A stretch of DNA of 64,000 nt from Shouchella xiaoxiensis (GTDB taxonomy: Bacteria; Bacillota; Bacilli; Bacillales; Bacillaceae_D), in contig NZ_JAFBCV010000006.1 of NCBI RefSeq assembly GCF_016907895.1, positions 1 to 64,000 of the forward strand, written 5' to 3'. The position numbers were made by a program, and so were the translations under genes. Of this stretch, positions 38,805 through 48,412 are shown in pieces (position 1 is the stretch's first letter; each line of letters starts with the position of its first letter). Below the pieces are notes generated by a model that worked only from the letters and a program-made list of their open reading frames with translations, did no database searches and was not told where the DNA came from.

Positions 38805-39530
38805 TTGAAGAAGGTGGTCTTGCTTGGTGGGGCAGGGACGGTAGGAGTATCATTAGCCAAAGGATTCAAAGATCGATACAACGTCGTTATTATGGATCAA
38901 AAAAAGCCTGAGGTGGATGTACCATTCATTGCAGTGAATGCTTGCGATTTCGACGACTTAGTAAGGAAGATTCCAGCTGATGCGGATGCCGTTATAAATT
39001 TACTAAGGCTTGAACCAGAAAAAAGTCTTGTTGATAAAGTTGAAATGGACCAAATGACTTTGCTCTTTTTTCAAGCTAGTTATTATTTGTATTTAGCAGC
39101 GGTGCAGCTGGGTATTCCTAAGGTGGTATTTGCTAGCAGCAACCATGTCACAGATTGCTTTGAAGAACAAGGTCGCTCACTGCTCGGGCGTGAAATTAAC
39201 GTCAGTGATCCGGCAAAAAGTAAATCACTTTATGGAGTTTTAAAGTATGCTTCAGAACAGGTTGGACAATTATTTGTAGCGGAGCATGACTTGGCCGTCA
39301 TTTCAATCCGTATAGGATCAATGCCCGCAAAGGAGCAAAAGCTGAATGAAGGAAAGCGAGAACGTCTTTTTCATACACAGCTTTTAGAAGAGGATGCAGT
39401 CGAGCTATTTCGCCTTGCGATTGAAACAACTCGTTCGAGCGGGACCTATTATGGCGTTTCTGACCATCCTGACAAGCCGTGGAGCACATTGAACGCTGTT
39501 TATGAACTGGGATTCAAATCACAGTCTTAA
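38805..39530 (+). CDS. NAD-dependent epimerase/dehydratase family protein, probable uronate dehydrogenase
   Basis: A 241-residue Rossmann protein with GGAGTVG near the N-terminus, FASSNHVTDCFEEQ, and the YxxxK motif in LYGVLKYASEQ. SSNHV-type motifs occur in uronate dehydrogenases, which oxidise galacturonate or glucuronate to the lactone, and the operon fits. Start is TTG with AAGGGG 8 nt upstream. It is the last gene of the kduD-kduI-uxaC operon. A sugar epimerase remains possible. Confidence 0.8.
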   Translation: MKKVVLLGGAGTVGVSLAKGFKDRYNVVIMDQKKPEVDVPFIAVNACDFDDLVRKIPADADAVINLLRLEPEKSLVDKVEMDQMTLLFFQASYYLYLAAVQLGIPKVVFASSNHVTDCFEEQGRSLLGREINVSDPAKSKSLYGVLKYASEQVGQLFVAEHDLAVISIRIGSMPAKEQKLNEGKRERLFHTQLLEEDAVELFRLAIETTRSSGTYYGVSDHPDKPWSTLNAVYELGFKSQS

Positions 39531-39538
39531 ATGGAAAT

Positions 39539-39562
39539 AGAGCCTGGCATTTGCCAGGCTCT
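39539..39562. terminator. Terminator between the uronate operon and the pectate lyase gene
   Basis: Stem GAGCCTGGC / GCCAGGCTC, loop ATTT, with TTCCTTGTT after it. It separates converging genes. Confidence 0.8.
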
Positions 39563-39568
39563 TCCTTG

Positions 39569-40567
39569 TTAATTGAGAAGTTTATATGGCCATGTTCCAG
39601 CCCAGGCATACCCAAAGCGTCTTTCTTGTTCAATTTCCATAATGGAATAACGAACAATGCCGTCACGTCCAGAGAAAATCGGACGCTCGGTATTCACTTC
39701 ATAAAAACGGTACCAACTATCGACTCCTGCTTGAGGGAAGAAATGGGGTTCAATGCGTCTTTCATAGCGTGTGTTCGTTAATCGGGCTTGATCGAGCCAA
39801 GCTAAGCTTGATTGAACAGCCTGATCAATTTCATCTGATTGAAGAACGGTTTGATTCATCAACCATTCGACAATACCAACCGTCTCATCAACAGCAATAG
39901 AAGGATGTTCATAAGCACGCCCATGCAAAGGTTCATAAGAAACAGGATCATGCTGCTGGCCCCATCCTGCTAAATCTCCTGCTGAGATAATTTGAGCATG
40001 AAGAATATAATCGACACCAGATACGAGTGCTTCATGAGCTTGATTGCGTTGTTCTTGTGTAAATAAATCTCCTTGAAACGGTTCATTTTCTTGAATGATG
40101 TCTTCAAGTAAAGAGAGAACACGTATGGTTGCGTGATCATTAAAAGTCACATAATTGGAATACCAAACAGAACTTGATGGATTCTGTCCACGCTGTGGAT
40201 AAACCTGTCTGAATCCTCCACTAGGATATTGAAGCTGGTTTAAAAAATCAACACCGCGAAGAACACTGTTCTTAAAACGCGGGTCTGCTGTTAGTTGGTA
40301 GGCGTTTGCGACAAGGCGTATTTCTGAAGTGGTTGCATCGTTATCAATGGTTCCAAGCTCATGCCCGTTTGATTCCCATACTGATTTTGACTCTGTTCCA
40401 TCCCACTGCCGTGTATAGATTTGTGGCATGTCTTTAGACCAACCCCCATGATCCATTTGCCAGCTAATAAGATTTGTTGCTTCTTCAATGCTTGAATTAC
40501 TTGCAGTTGCTGAGGGGGCAAAGAACAAAAGCAAAAAGAGAATTAGTAAAGAACATCTTTTCTTCAT
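39569..40567 (-). CDS. Secreted pectate lyase, polysaccharide lyase family 10
   Basis: A 332-residue exported enzyme. Signal peptide with KKR, a hydrophobic stretch and likely cleavage near ATAS (residue 23). The PL10 alpha/alpha-toroid features follow: MDHGGWSKDMP, GTIDNDATTSEIRLVANAY with the catalytic-region Asp, GGFRQVYP, and the C-terminal GIVRYSIMEIEQERRFGYAW. It cleaves polygalacturonate outside the cell, giving unsaturated oligomers that feed KduI/KduD. AAAGGTG precedes the ATG. Confidence 0.93.
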   Translation of the reverse strand: MKKRCSLLILFLLLFFAPSATASNSSIEEATNLISWQMDHGGWSKDMPQIYTRQWDGTESKSVWESNGHELGTIDNDATTSEIRLVANAYQLTADPRFKNSVLRGVDFLNQLQYPSGGFRQVYPQRGQNPSSSVWYSNYVTFNDHATIRVLSLLEDIIQENEPFQGDLFTQEQRNQAHEALVSGVDYILHAQIISAGDLAGWGQQHDPVSYEPLHGRAYEHPSIAVDETVGIVEWLMNQTVLQSDEIDQAVQSSLAWLDQARLTNTRYERRIEPHFFPQAGVDSWYRFYEVNTERPIFSGRDGIVRYSIMEIEQERRFGYAWAGTWPYKLLN

Positions 40568-40633
40568 AAGCCATCACACCTTTCTTTTCTTAAAACTTTA
40601 TTAGGAATGATTTTGTGTTTTTTACGACGTTTC

Positions 40634-41488
40634 TCATTTCATTGCGTTTATTCTACGCTCATGCTTTATTCGGTATTGAGTTGGAGAAAGATTAAACGTA
40701 CGCTTAAATAAACGATTAAAGTGGGCGTGGGAAATAAAGCCTGTTTTTTTCACAATGATGTTTATTGGCAAGGAAGTTGTTAACAGGAGAGAGCAGGAAG
40801 CGAGTAAGCGAACTTGATGAATGTGTTCAGTTAAGGTAATTCCTGTTTTTTCTTTAAAGAGTGTGCTCAGATGATTCGGGCTAATATAAGCAAGGTTTGC
40901 TAAAGCGGTTAAAGTAATTGGCTTATTGTAATTTTTCTGAATATAAGCGATGATAGTTGTAATAAGCTGATTGGATTCATCTTGTTTCGAGTGGACTAGT
41001 GTGCGGCAAGGAGGGGTTCGAGCTATTTCAATTAGTAATTGTGTTAATAGTGCTTTCATTTGCAATGAGTAATGCCGATCTGGCTTCTTAAATTCTTCAT
41101 ACAAATAGGATACTAATCTTGTAATGGTAGACGAGTGATCTTCTGAAAAATAAAAAAGTGTAGCTTCAGTATTTGTGAGGTTACATAAAAGGGGTTGAGC
41201 TTCGTCCAAAACGGCATCATCCGAAAAATTAATGACATACCGTCTATAAGCAGACGGATTTGCTTGAACGAAGCGATGAAGGACATGGGGACGGATAAGC
41301 AACAACGTGTTTTCTTGTAACCGAATCGATTCGTGCTGTAGTTGAAAAATACGGTCACCCTCAGCTAACCAGTGGAGTTCATAATCACTGTGGAGGTGAA
41401 ACGTCTTCATTCCATTAGCTGGCGCTTGTTTTGCACAATAATGGACATAGAATGGATTAGGATGTAAGGAAAAAGAAATTGCCTTCAT
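40634..41488 (-). CDS. AraC-family transcriptional regulator (cupin plus HTH)
   Basis: A 284-residue regulator. N-terminal AraC-type cupin sensor (HSDYELHWLAEG, LIRPHVLHRF) and C-terminal double HTH (ITLTALANLAYISPNHLSTLFKEKTG, then FNRLFKRTFNLSPTQYR). GGAGG lies 9 nt before the chosen ATG at 41488. It is located upstream of the pectate lyase in the same direction and divergent from a second AraC regulator, so control of the lyase by sugar is plausible. Confidence 0.9.
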   Translation of the reverse strand: MKAISFSLHPNPFYVHYCAKQAPANGMKTFHLHSDYELHWLAEGDRIFQLQHESIRLQENTLLLIRPHVLHRFVQANPSAYRRYVINFSDDAVLDEAQPLLCNLTNTEATLFYFSEDHSSTITRLVSYLYEEFKKPDRHYSLQMKALLTQLLIEIARTPPCRTLVHSKQDESNQLITTIIAYIQKNYNKPITLTALANLAYISPNHLSTLFKEKTGITLTEHIHQVRLLASCSLLLTTSLPINIIVKKTGFISHAHFNRLFKRTFNLSPTQYRIKHERRINAMK

Positions 41489-41564
41489 ACATAAAGCCTC
41501 CATTTCAAATTGATTGTTTTCTTAGTATATCCTGTTTATAAAGCGCTTACAAAGGAGGGAGTAC

Positions 41565-43850
41565 ATGCCGCGCACATGGCTCGGAAAATTAATGGTGTAT
41601 GGAACGTTGCTGGCTACCATTCCTGTTATCGTTGTAGGCGTGTTCGCTTATTTTCAATCAACGAGTCAAGTTAATCAACGTGTTACGAATGAAAAAGTTG
41701 AGCTGATACGCCAAGTTGAGGCAAACGTAGAACAAGTATTGACTACCATTAACCATTCTTTTACAAATACGATGGAATCAGCAACAATGGAAACCGTTAT
41801 TCGAAACCCCTTACTTGGAGGAGACTTTGAGTTATATCGTAGTTTAAGAGGGGAACTGGGGAAGCTGCAATCATTTGATACAAAAGTAGAAGAAGCAATT
41901 GTGGTTAATGCTGAGCAAAATTGGATTGCTTCAAACCAAGGGATTAGACGATTACATACACATCCAGATGCAGAGGTTTATTTACGGTACTTAGATTTAC
42001 CTTACGATACGTCATGGCTTTTATTGGACGGTACTGAATTTGAGGAACCGATTGTGCGTAGGAGCTGTCCATATACACTCTCTCTTGTAAAAAAGCTACC
42101 TCCTCGTCTGAGTGAAAAGTATGGGTTAGCGTTTGCTAATATTCCTATGTGCAGCATTCTTGAGCTGATTGCGCCCGATGGGTTGAGCGATGAAATGATG
42201 ATCGTAAATGAGGATAACGAGATTATCGTGCATTCATCATTTGAGTTTATTGGCGAACCCATTCAGGCGATTGGGTATGATGATTTTAGTTGGCCAGACG
42301 AAGAAAGAGGGCAATTTACGGTACAGTCGGATCAAGGATCTTTTACGCTGACGTATTCACATTCAAACTTAACAGGTTGGAAATATGTCTCAACGTCTTC
42401 CTTGAATGAATTAACAATGGAATCTAGAAGCATCGGCTGGTTTACGTTCTTAGTTGTGTTTACATTAGTAGCCATTTCAACAATTGCAATTTGGTACTAT
42501 TCCCGAAAGTTGTACAGTCCCGTTGAGGAGCTTGTCGCAGCATTAGCCGACAATGATTTGACCGATAAAAAAAGGAACAACGACTTTCAATTTATCCAAG
42601 AGAAATACAAGGATCTATTTTCTTCTAAAGCACTGCTAGAACATGAGTTAAGTATTCATTCAAAGCAATCTCGTTCGCTGTTTTTAACGAGACTACTCCA
42701 AGGTCAACTTTCACATCGCGATAAGCAAAAGCGATTAACTGGTTTCAAGCTCGCAACACGTTTAGATAAATGGTCAGCTTTTAGTGTGCTTGTTGTTCAT
42801 GCTGAAACAAACCATTCGCATCAAGACTGGGATGAAAATGAACTAAGGCGGTTCGCTTTGCAAAATATTATTGAAGACACAGTGCCGGAGTGTAATCGAT
42901 TTCCAACTGTTTGGATAGACGAGCTGCTTGTTTTAATCGTTGGTACAGAGGATGATGGATCTGCTGCTAAAGATGTTGCTATTTATAATTGGAGTGAACG
43001 GATAAGTGAAAATGTTGAGCGCTTTGCCAATAGTAACGTAAGCATTGGGATTAGCCAGTTGTTTAAAGAGATGGAGGGCGTCCATCAGGCGTATAATCAA
43101 GCAAAAGAAGCCATAACGCATCGATTAAAATTTCCTGATCCTGTAATCATCCATTTTAATAGCGTTCGTACAAAAGGACATACAATTGAATTTCAATATC
43201 CCGCTGCAATTGAAGAAGAGCTTTTGTTAGCTGTTCGAATTGCTGACGAAGCAAAAGGGTATCGCTTATTTACAGAGTGGACGGACTATATTATGAAAGA
43301 ATCAGAGGTAATTGGGGAAGTTCATGTCTCGTTTATTCAGCTAGTCAGTAAGTTGTTACGTTTAAAACAGGAAAGTGGACTGAAAACAAGTGAGCCATTT
43401 CTCCCTGAAAATCAATTATTAAATGAAGCGCTACAGCTAAAATCAAGAAGGCAACTGGAAGAATGGGTAGATAAGAAACTACTTCAGCCACTTTTCTCAA
43501 TGTACAAAGATATTAGTAAAGCTCAGTTCAAGCACTTATCAGAGAAAATGATCCACTATATTCATTCCAATCTCGATCAGTCGATTACGCTAGAGCGATG
43601 TGCAGATGACTTGCATTATAATGCCAATTATTTAGGTACTGTCTTTAAAGAAGAAACAGGTCAGACCTTTAGTGAGTATGCTGGGCACTATCGTTTAAAA
43701 AAAGCAAAAGATCTTTTAAAACATTCGGATCTGTCCATTAAAGTGATTGCCGAGAGAATGGGCTATACAAACTCGCAAAACTTTATCCGTTCATTTAAGA
43801 AGAATGCAGGACTTACACCTGGGCAATACCGGCAAGAGCAAAAAGGATAA
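41565..43850 (+). CDS. Membrane-bound AraC-family regulator (YesS-like)
   Basis: A 761-residue one-component regulator. TM helix near residues 9-29, an extracytoplasmic sensor of about 260 residues, a second TM near 294-315, a linker, a GGDEF-like/CdaR-like middle region, and a C-terminal AraC HTH (ITLERCADDLHYNANYLGTVFKEETG, then FIRSFKKNAGLTPGQYR). B. subtilis YesS, of the same build, activates rhamnogalacturonan genes. It lies directly upstream of the import and hydrolase operon that it probably controls. A weak cre-like sequence (AAAGCGCTTACAA) precedes it. Confidence 0.9.
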   Translation: MPRTWLGKLMVYGTLLATIPVIVVGVFAYFQSTSQVNQRVTNEKVELIRQVEANVEQVLTTINHSFTNTMESATMETVIRNPLLGGDFELYRSLRGELGKLQSFDTKVEEAIVVNAEQNWIASNQGIRRLHTHPDAEVYLRYLDLPYDTSWLLLDGTEFEEPIVRRSCPYTLSLVKKLPPRLSEKYGLAFANIPMCSILELIAPDGLSDEMMIVNEDNEIIVHSSFEFIGEPIQAIGYDDFSWPDEERGQFTVQSDQGSFTLTYSHSNLTGWKYVSTSSLNELTMESRSIGWFTFLVVFTLVAISTIAIWYYSRKLYSPVEELVAALADNDLTDKKRNNDFQFIQEKYKDLFSSKALLEHELSIHSKQSRSLFLTRLLQGQLSHRDKQKRLTGFKLATRLDKWSAFSVLVVHAETNHSHQDWDENELRRFALQNIIEDTVPECNRFPTVWIDELLVLIVGTEDDGSAAKDVAIYNWSERISENVERFANSNVSIGISQLFKEMEGVHQAYNQAKEAITHRLKFPDPVIIHFNSVRTKGHTIEFQYPAAIEEELLLAVRIADEAKGYRLFTEWTDYIMKESEVIGEVHVSFIQLVSKLLRLKQESGLKTSEPFLPENQLLNEALQLKSRRQLEEWVDKKLLQPLFSMYKDISKAQFKHLSEKMIHYIHSNLDQSITLERCADDLHYNANYLGTVFKEETGQTFSEYAGHYRLKKAKDLLKHSDLSIKVIAERMGYTNSQNFIRSFKKNAGLTPGQYRQEQKG

Positions 43851-43856
43851 AAGCAG

Positions 43857-43880
43857 CCGCTCTTAAAGAGCGGTTCTTTT
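43857..43880 (+). terminator. Terminator of the YesS-like regulator gene
   Basis: Stem CCGCTCT / AGAGCGG followed by TTCTTTT. Confidence 0.8.
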
Positions 43881-43903
43881 AGTTGGATGTTGTCCATAAC
43901 AGT

Positions 43904-43970
43904 GATAATCATTTTCCCATATCGTCTGAAAAACCGTACTCCATATAGGGTTTATGGGTAAATGATTATC
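43904..43970. promoter_or_regulatory. Long inverted repeat upstream of the oligosaccharide importer operon
   Basis: GATAATCATTTTCCCATA (43904-43921) pairs with TATGGGTAAATGATTATC (43953-43970), 17 of 18 positions complementary, with 31 bp between. It sits 90-156 bp before the lipoprotein gene. It could be a paired operator for the AraC regulator or an RNA stem in the leader. Confidence 0.5.
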
Positions 43971-44059
43971 GTAGGAATGGATGAGCTGTATTAGTATTGG
44001 TTGTAGAAAAAGAATAGAAAATGGAGTGGGCAAATAAGAAAACAAAGGTGGGAAAAGGG

Positions 44060-45574
44060 ATGAAAAGTTGGCAGCGATGGGCGACAGTGATTGGTTTGGG
44101 AGCAGGTCTTTCAACTGTAGCTGGATGCAGTAATGATGGAAGTCCAACGCAAGAACCGTCAGGGGGAGACAGCGACGAGCCATTTGCTTTTTCAATGATG
44201 GCAAATTTGCACACACCAGAAGTGCCTGATAAAAAAATTCAACAATTATTAGAAGAGGCAACAAATACGTCCATTGATATTCAGTGGGTTCCTGACAGTA
44301 ATTATGAAGAACGGCTAAACACAGCATTTGCCACTGGTACACTACCACAAGCCGTTTATATGAAAAATCAAACAACCTATGATCAATTTAAAGATGCCAT
44401 CAGAGATGATCAATTTTGGGAGATTGGTCCATACCTTGATCAATTCGAGAACTTGCAAAAGCTCAAACCTGAAGTTATAGAAAATACAATGGTTGATGGT
44501 AAAGTATTCGCTCTTTATCAAGGTCGCCCTCTTTCAAGATCAGGCATTATTTATCGAAAAGATTGGGCAGATAACTTAGGGATTGAGGCTCCAGAAACAA
44601 CAGAAGAATTTATGGAAATGGCTCGAGCCTTTACGGAAGACGATCCAGATGGGAACGGGAGAGACGATACAATGGGGTTAACGGACAGAAGTGACCTTGT
44701 TTACGGAGCGTTTAAAACCGTCTCTTCATGGTTTGGAACACCAAACAGTTGGGGCGAAAAAGACGGTGAGCTTTTACCCGAATTTATGTTTGATGAGTAC
44801 ATGGATACTCTTGATTTTTTTAAAGAAATGCATGAAAACGGTTACATGAATCAAGATTTTCCTGTGACTAGTAAACCAGATCAGCAAGCTTTATTTAAAA
44901 ATGGGACCGCTGGCATTTACGTCGGTTCGATGGGCGATGTTGTCTCGCTTTACAATGAAGCCACACAGATTAATCCAGAGCTTGAATATGATGTGCACAA
45001 TTATGTAGAGGGGCCTCACGGGGAATACAATATCTGGTCAATTCCAGGCTACGGAAACCTTGTTATTTTTCCAAAATCGTCTGTTGAAACCGAAACGGAT
45101 TTATTGAATATTCTCTCTTTCTACAATGACATGATGACTCCCGAGTTAGCTAATATAACGTATTGGGGCGTAGAAGACGAGCATTATACGGTGGAGGATG
45201 ATCGAGCTTTACCTAGTGAAGACAGCCAAGTAACAGATCGAGAAGTGAAGCCGTACCAATCAATTGAAATTGGCGAAGCGGAGACTAGTGGTCGTTACGT
45301 TGGAATGAGTATGCTTCCTGCAAAAGTAAAGTCGGAAGAACTGGAAATAGATAATGAGAATTATCTTGTGCATGATCCAACGATTACATTAGATTCGGAT
45401 ACGGATACGACTCACGGTGAGAGGCTTTCGCAAATTATTCTTGATGCTACGTATCAATATATTCTTGGCCAGACCGATGCTGAAGGTTTTGAAAGCGCGA
45501 TTGAAAATTGGAAAAGCCAAGGTGGAGCAGATATTATTTCCGAGTACAATGACGCCTATAGTGAGGCAAATTAA
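44060..45574 (+). CDS. Extracellular solute-binding lipoprotein for oligosaccharides (LplA/YtcQ-like)
   Basis: A 504-residue lipoprotein. Signal peptide with lipobox STVAGC (Cys 23), an acidic linker, then a family 1 binding-protein fold: SMMANLHTPEVPDKKIQQLLEE, WADNLGIEAPETTEEFMEMARAF, DDPDGNGRDDTMGLT. In B. subtilis, similar proteins deliver pectin or rhamnogalacturonan oligomers. AAAGGTGG precedes the chosen ATG. A hairpin separates it from the permease genes. Confidence 0.93.
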   Translation: MKSWQRWATVIGLGAGLSTVAGCSNDGSPTQEPSGGDSDEPFAFSMMANLHTPEVPDKKIQQLLEEATNTSIDIQWVPDSNYEERLNTAFATGTLPQAVYMKNQTTYDQFKDAIRDDQFWEIGPYLDQFENLQKLKPEVIENTMVDGKVFALYQGRPLSRSGIIYRKDWADNLGIEAPETTEEFMEMARAFTEDDPDGNGRDDTMGLTDRSDLVYGAFKTVSSWFGTPNSWGEKDGELLPEFMFDEYMDTLDFFKEMHENGYMNQDFPVTSKPDQQALFKNGTAGIYVGSMGDVVSLYNEATQINPELEYDVHNYVEGPHGEYNIWSIPGYGNLVIFPKSSVETETDLLNILSFYNDMMTPELANITYWGVEDEHYTVEDDRALPSEDSQVTDREVKPYQSIEIGEAETSGRYVGMSMLPAKVKSEELEIDNENYLVHDPTITLDSDTDTTHGERLSQIILDATYQYILGQTDAEGFESAIENWKSQGGADIISEYNDAYSEAN

Positions 45575-45585
45575 GACGTGTCGTT

Positions 45586-45618
45586 AGAGCAGGTGGTCTG
45601 GCTCCGCCTGCTCTTTTA
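45586..45618 (+). terminator. Intercistronic hairpin, probable partial terminator
   Basis: An 11-bp stem AGAGCAGGTGG / CCGCCTGCTCT (one G-U pair) followed by TTTTAATT, between the binding protein and its permeases. Such elements commonly lower permease expression relative to the binding protein. Confidence 0.75.
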
Positions 45619-45644
45619 ATTAGAAGGTGAATAGAGGTGTAAAA

Positions 45645-46604
45645 ATGAGCAATCCTGTTTTGGTCGAGTCCAGACGTGTGCGAACAAGAGAAGAAAAACG
45701 ACAAGAGCTTTGGCGGAAAATTAAAAAGAATAAATGGATATATTTAATGATTGCTCCGGGTATCCTTTATTTCTTTATTTATAAATATGTTCCTATGTAC
45801 GGCTTGATTATCGCCTTTCAAGATTACAAACCGTATCAAGGAATTTTAGGTAGCTCATGGGTCGGGTTTGATCATTTTATTCGCTTATTTAATGATCCTG
45901 ATTTTTGGATGATTTTTCGCAACACGCTCGTGCTTTTTATGATGCAAATCTTTATTTCGTTTCCAATTCCAATCATTTTAGCCTTAATGCTGAATGAAAT
46001 CAGAAAATTTTGGTATAAGCGAACCATTCAAACACTCATTTACATTCCTCACTTTATGTCTTGGGTTGTTATTGTTTCAATTAGCTATGTCATGTTAACG
46101 CTTGATGGCGGCATTATTAACAACATGCTGCGAGCACTTAGTTTTGACCAAGTCAATTTCTTGTTAAATCCAGATTGGTTTAGACCTATGTATATTTTGC
46201 AAATTATTTGGCGTGAAGCTGGCTGGGGAACAATTATTTTTCTAGCAGCCATTGCTGCAGTGGACCCACAGCTGTACGAAGCAGCAAAGATGGATGGGGC
46301 TAACCGTCTACGTCAAGTGTGGCATATTACATTACCAGCAATCCGAAGCGTCATTATTGTCCTGCTTATTCTAAAAATTGGTGATGTGCTTGAGCTTGGT
46401 TTTGAACATGTCTATTTGCTATTAAATGCAGCGAATAGAGAGGTCGCTGAGATTTTTGATACGTATGTCTATACTGCTGGTCTGAGACAAGGACAATTCA
46501 GTTATAGTACAGCAGTTGGTTTCTTTAAAGGAATCGTTGGATTGATTTTAGTTGTATTTGCAAATTGGTTGGCAAAACGGTACGGAGAAGAAGGAATTTA
46601 TTAA
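45645..46604 (+). CDS. ABC transporter permease (LplB/YteP-like)
   Basis: A 319-residue sugar permease with six membrane segments. The ATPase-contact loop EAAKMDGANRLRQVWHITLP (EAA motif) is near residue 215. The opening KKNKWIYLMIAPGILYFFIYKYVPMYGLIIAFQDYKP is typical of the LplB/YteP group. The ATG at 45645 is preceded by AGAGGTG; an upstream GTG is less likely. It works with the next permease. Confidence 0.94.
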   Translation: MSNPVLVESRRVRTREEKRQELWRKIKKNKWIYLMIAPGILYFFIYKYVPMYGLIIAFQDYKPYQGILGSSWVGFDHFIRLFNDPDFWMIFRNTLVLFMMQIFISFPIPIILALMLNEIRKFWYKRTIQTLIYIPHFMSWVVIVSISYVMLTLDGGIINNMLRALSFDQVNFLLNPDWFRPMYILQIIWREAGWGTIIFLAAIAAVDPQLYEAAKMDGANRLRQVWHITLPAIRSVIIVLLILKIGDVLELGFEHVYLLLNAANREVAEIFDTYVYTAGLRQGQFSYSTAVGFFKGIVGLILVVFANWLAKRYGEEGIY

Positions 46605-46619
46605 AGGAGGGCAGTTGCT

Positions 46620-47495
46620 ATGGTAGGTGATAAATCATTAGCAAGCAGATTGTTTCAACTAACAAATGGGTTTATTCTCGGCGTAATTGCCTTACTTTGT
46701 GTTTTGCCATTTGTCCACGTTATTGGCAGTTCCTTCGCAACAGGGGCTGAAATTGCGCGGAGGAGCTTTTTACTGTTTCCAACTGAGTTCAGTTTAGATG
46801 CATACCGGTATATTTTTTCAACAGACACCGTACTCCGCTCATTGCTTGTGTCGATTGTCATTACAATAGGGGGAACGGTTTGGAGCATGTTTCTATCGAC
46901 GATGACCGCCTATGGATTATCGCGAAAAGATTTAGTAGGTAAGCGATTTATTATGTTTTTCATCGTCTTCACAATGTTATTTAATGGCGGTATGATCCCT
47001 ACTTTCTTAGTCGTTCAGCAGACAGGTTTAATTGATTCATTGCTGGCATTAATCATTCCAGTTTCCATAAATGCATTTAATATGATCATTCTTCGTAGCT
47101 TTTTTATGAATTTACCTGATGGGCTTGAAGAATCGGCAAAAATTGATGGTTGTAGCGATTTTGGAATCTTATTTCGAATTGTCATACCATGCTCTCTACC
47201 AGCAATTGCAACGATTTCCTTGTTTTACGCAGTGACGTATTGGAATACGTACATGCACGCCATTCTCTATTTAAATGATCCAAATAAATGGCCGGTTCAG
47301 GTTCTTCTGCGACAAATTGTCGTGTTAGCAACAGGTATTAATTACGATGGGGCAGAGTATACGAGTGTGCCACCCCCAGAAATTAGCGTGAAAATGGCCG
47401 TTATCGTTGTGGCAACCATTCCAGTGCTACTTGTTTATCCGTTTTTACAGAAGTATTTTGCAAAGGGTGCCTTAATTGGCTCAATGAAAGGATGA
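46620..47495 (+). CDS. ABC transporter permease (LplC/YtcP-like)
   Basis: A 291-residue membrane protein with six helices and the EAA-type loop EESAKIDGCSDFGILFRIVIP. AAGGAGGG precedes the ATG 15 bp after the first permease. It overlaps the esterase gene by ATGA. The importer has no ATPase in this locus, so a shared ATPase of the MsmX type is expected to energise it. Confidence 0.94.
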   Translation: MVGDKSLASRLFQLTNGFILGVIALLCVLPFVHVIGSSFATGAEIARRSFLLFPTEFSLDAYRYIFSTDTVLRSLLVSIVITIGGTVWSMFLSTMTAYGLSRKDLVGKRFIMFFIVFTMLFNGGMIPTFLVVQQTGLIDSLLALIIPVSINAFNMIILRSFFMNLPDGLEESAKIDGCSDFGILFRIVIPCSLPAIATISLFYAVTYWNTYMHAILYLNDPNKWPVQVLLRQIVVLATGINYDGAEYTSVPPPEISVKMAVIVVATIPVLLVYPFLQKYFAKGALIGSMKG

Positions 47496-48412
47496 ATGAG
47501 CAGGCATATGGCGTTGATAAATTTCTGAAGGAGTTGTATGAAGCAGAGAAAACAACCGTTAGCGAATTGGAAAAGAGAAGAGGAATGCTTCAGCAGGCGT
47601 TAGGGACCTTTACAAAAATGGATGCAGTACCTGAACGGATCTCTGAGGAAGCGATTGATTCAGGTATCAAATATCGCTATTCCCTTGAGACAACACCGGG
47701 TCTTACAATGCCTTTTTACGTGGTCCATCCTCGCCACATTCAAGCGGAAACACCGATTGTGATTATTTTACATGGTCATGGCAGTGGAGTTGAAGAGATA
47801 TGGCAAGATGAATCGTCGCATCGAGGAATAGCAAGACAATTTCAAGAACAGAAAGCAATTGTCGTTGCACCGGAATTGGCTGGGTTAGGGAGCAGGAAGA
47901 GCGTGTTAGATCAAGCATTAACCAATTCTTGCAGGCGGCTTGCCAGTCAATTGCTACTATATCAAAAAACATTAGCCGGACTTCGTGTCTTTGAAACATC
48001 CTGTTTGCTTGACTGGATAAAAGACACATTTCCAAATCGGTTTATCGGATGTTTTGGTTTTTCTGGAGGTGCCCTCATCGCATTATGTACAAGTGCCCTT
48101 GAGAAGCGAATAGAAGCGACTGTTTTAAGTGGCTTTGTCAGCCTCTTTCAAGCAAGCATTTTAAAGCAAACGCATTGTCTTGATAACTATGTTCCGGGCT
48201 TGCTAAAGGTCGGAGAATTAACGGATTTACTCGAGTTAGTGCAACCTAGCAAACTGTTTATTGAACATGGTAGAAAGGACAATCTCTTCCCGATTGAATC
48301 AATGCGTCTTTGCGCAAAAAACCGATTCTATCATGAATGGGATGGGGCACATGAAATTAATGGGAGCTTAGCTGTTCCATGGTTAATGAAACAAGGAAGA
48401 GGAGTGTTTTGA
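47492..48412 (+). CDS. Alpha/beta hydrolase, probable sugar esterase
   Basis: A 306-residue hydrolase with IVIILHGHGSGVEEIW, the nucleophile elbow GFSGGALIAL near residue 191, a likely Asp in EHGRKDNLFP and a likely His in WDGAHEING. It resembles Abhydrolase_7-type esterases. Cytoplasmic, with no signal peptide. In a rhamnogalacturonan operon, removal of acetyl groups from imported oligomers is plausible but unproven. Confidence 0.8.
   Translation: MNEQAYGVDKFLKELYEAEKTTVSELEKRRGMLQQALGTFTKMDAVPERISEEAIDSGIKYRYSLETTPGLTMPFYVVHPRHIQAETPIVIILHGHGSGVEEIWQDESSHRGIARQFQEQKAIVVAPELAGLGSRKSVLDQALTNSCRRLASQLLLYQKTLAGLRVFETSCLLDWIKDTFPNRFIGCFGFSGGALIALCTSALEKRIEATVLSGFVSLFQASILKQTHCLDNYVPGLLKVGELTDLLELVQPSKLFIEHGRKDNLFPIESMRLCAKNRFYHEWDGAHEINGSLAVPWLMKQGRGVF

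Noticed and set aside
41539-41555. Possible catabolite-response element AAAGCGCTTACAA before the YesS-like gene
   Set aside because: Matches one half of the cre consensus but has two mismatches at the invariant TG, so it is not listed as a site.
43863-44375. A 170-codon leftward frame over the start of the importer lipoprotein gene
   Set aside because: Overlaps the lipobox region of a clear gene and its promoter; His/Leu-rich shadow composition.
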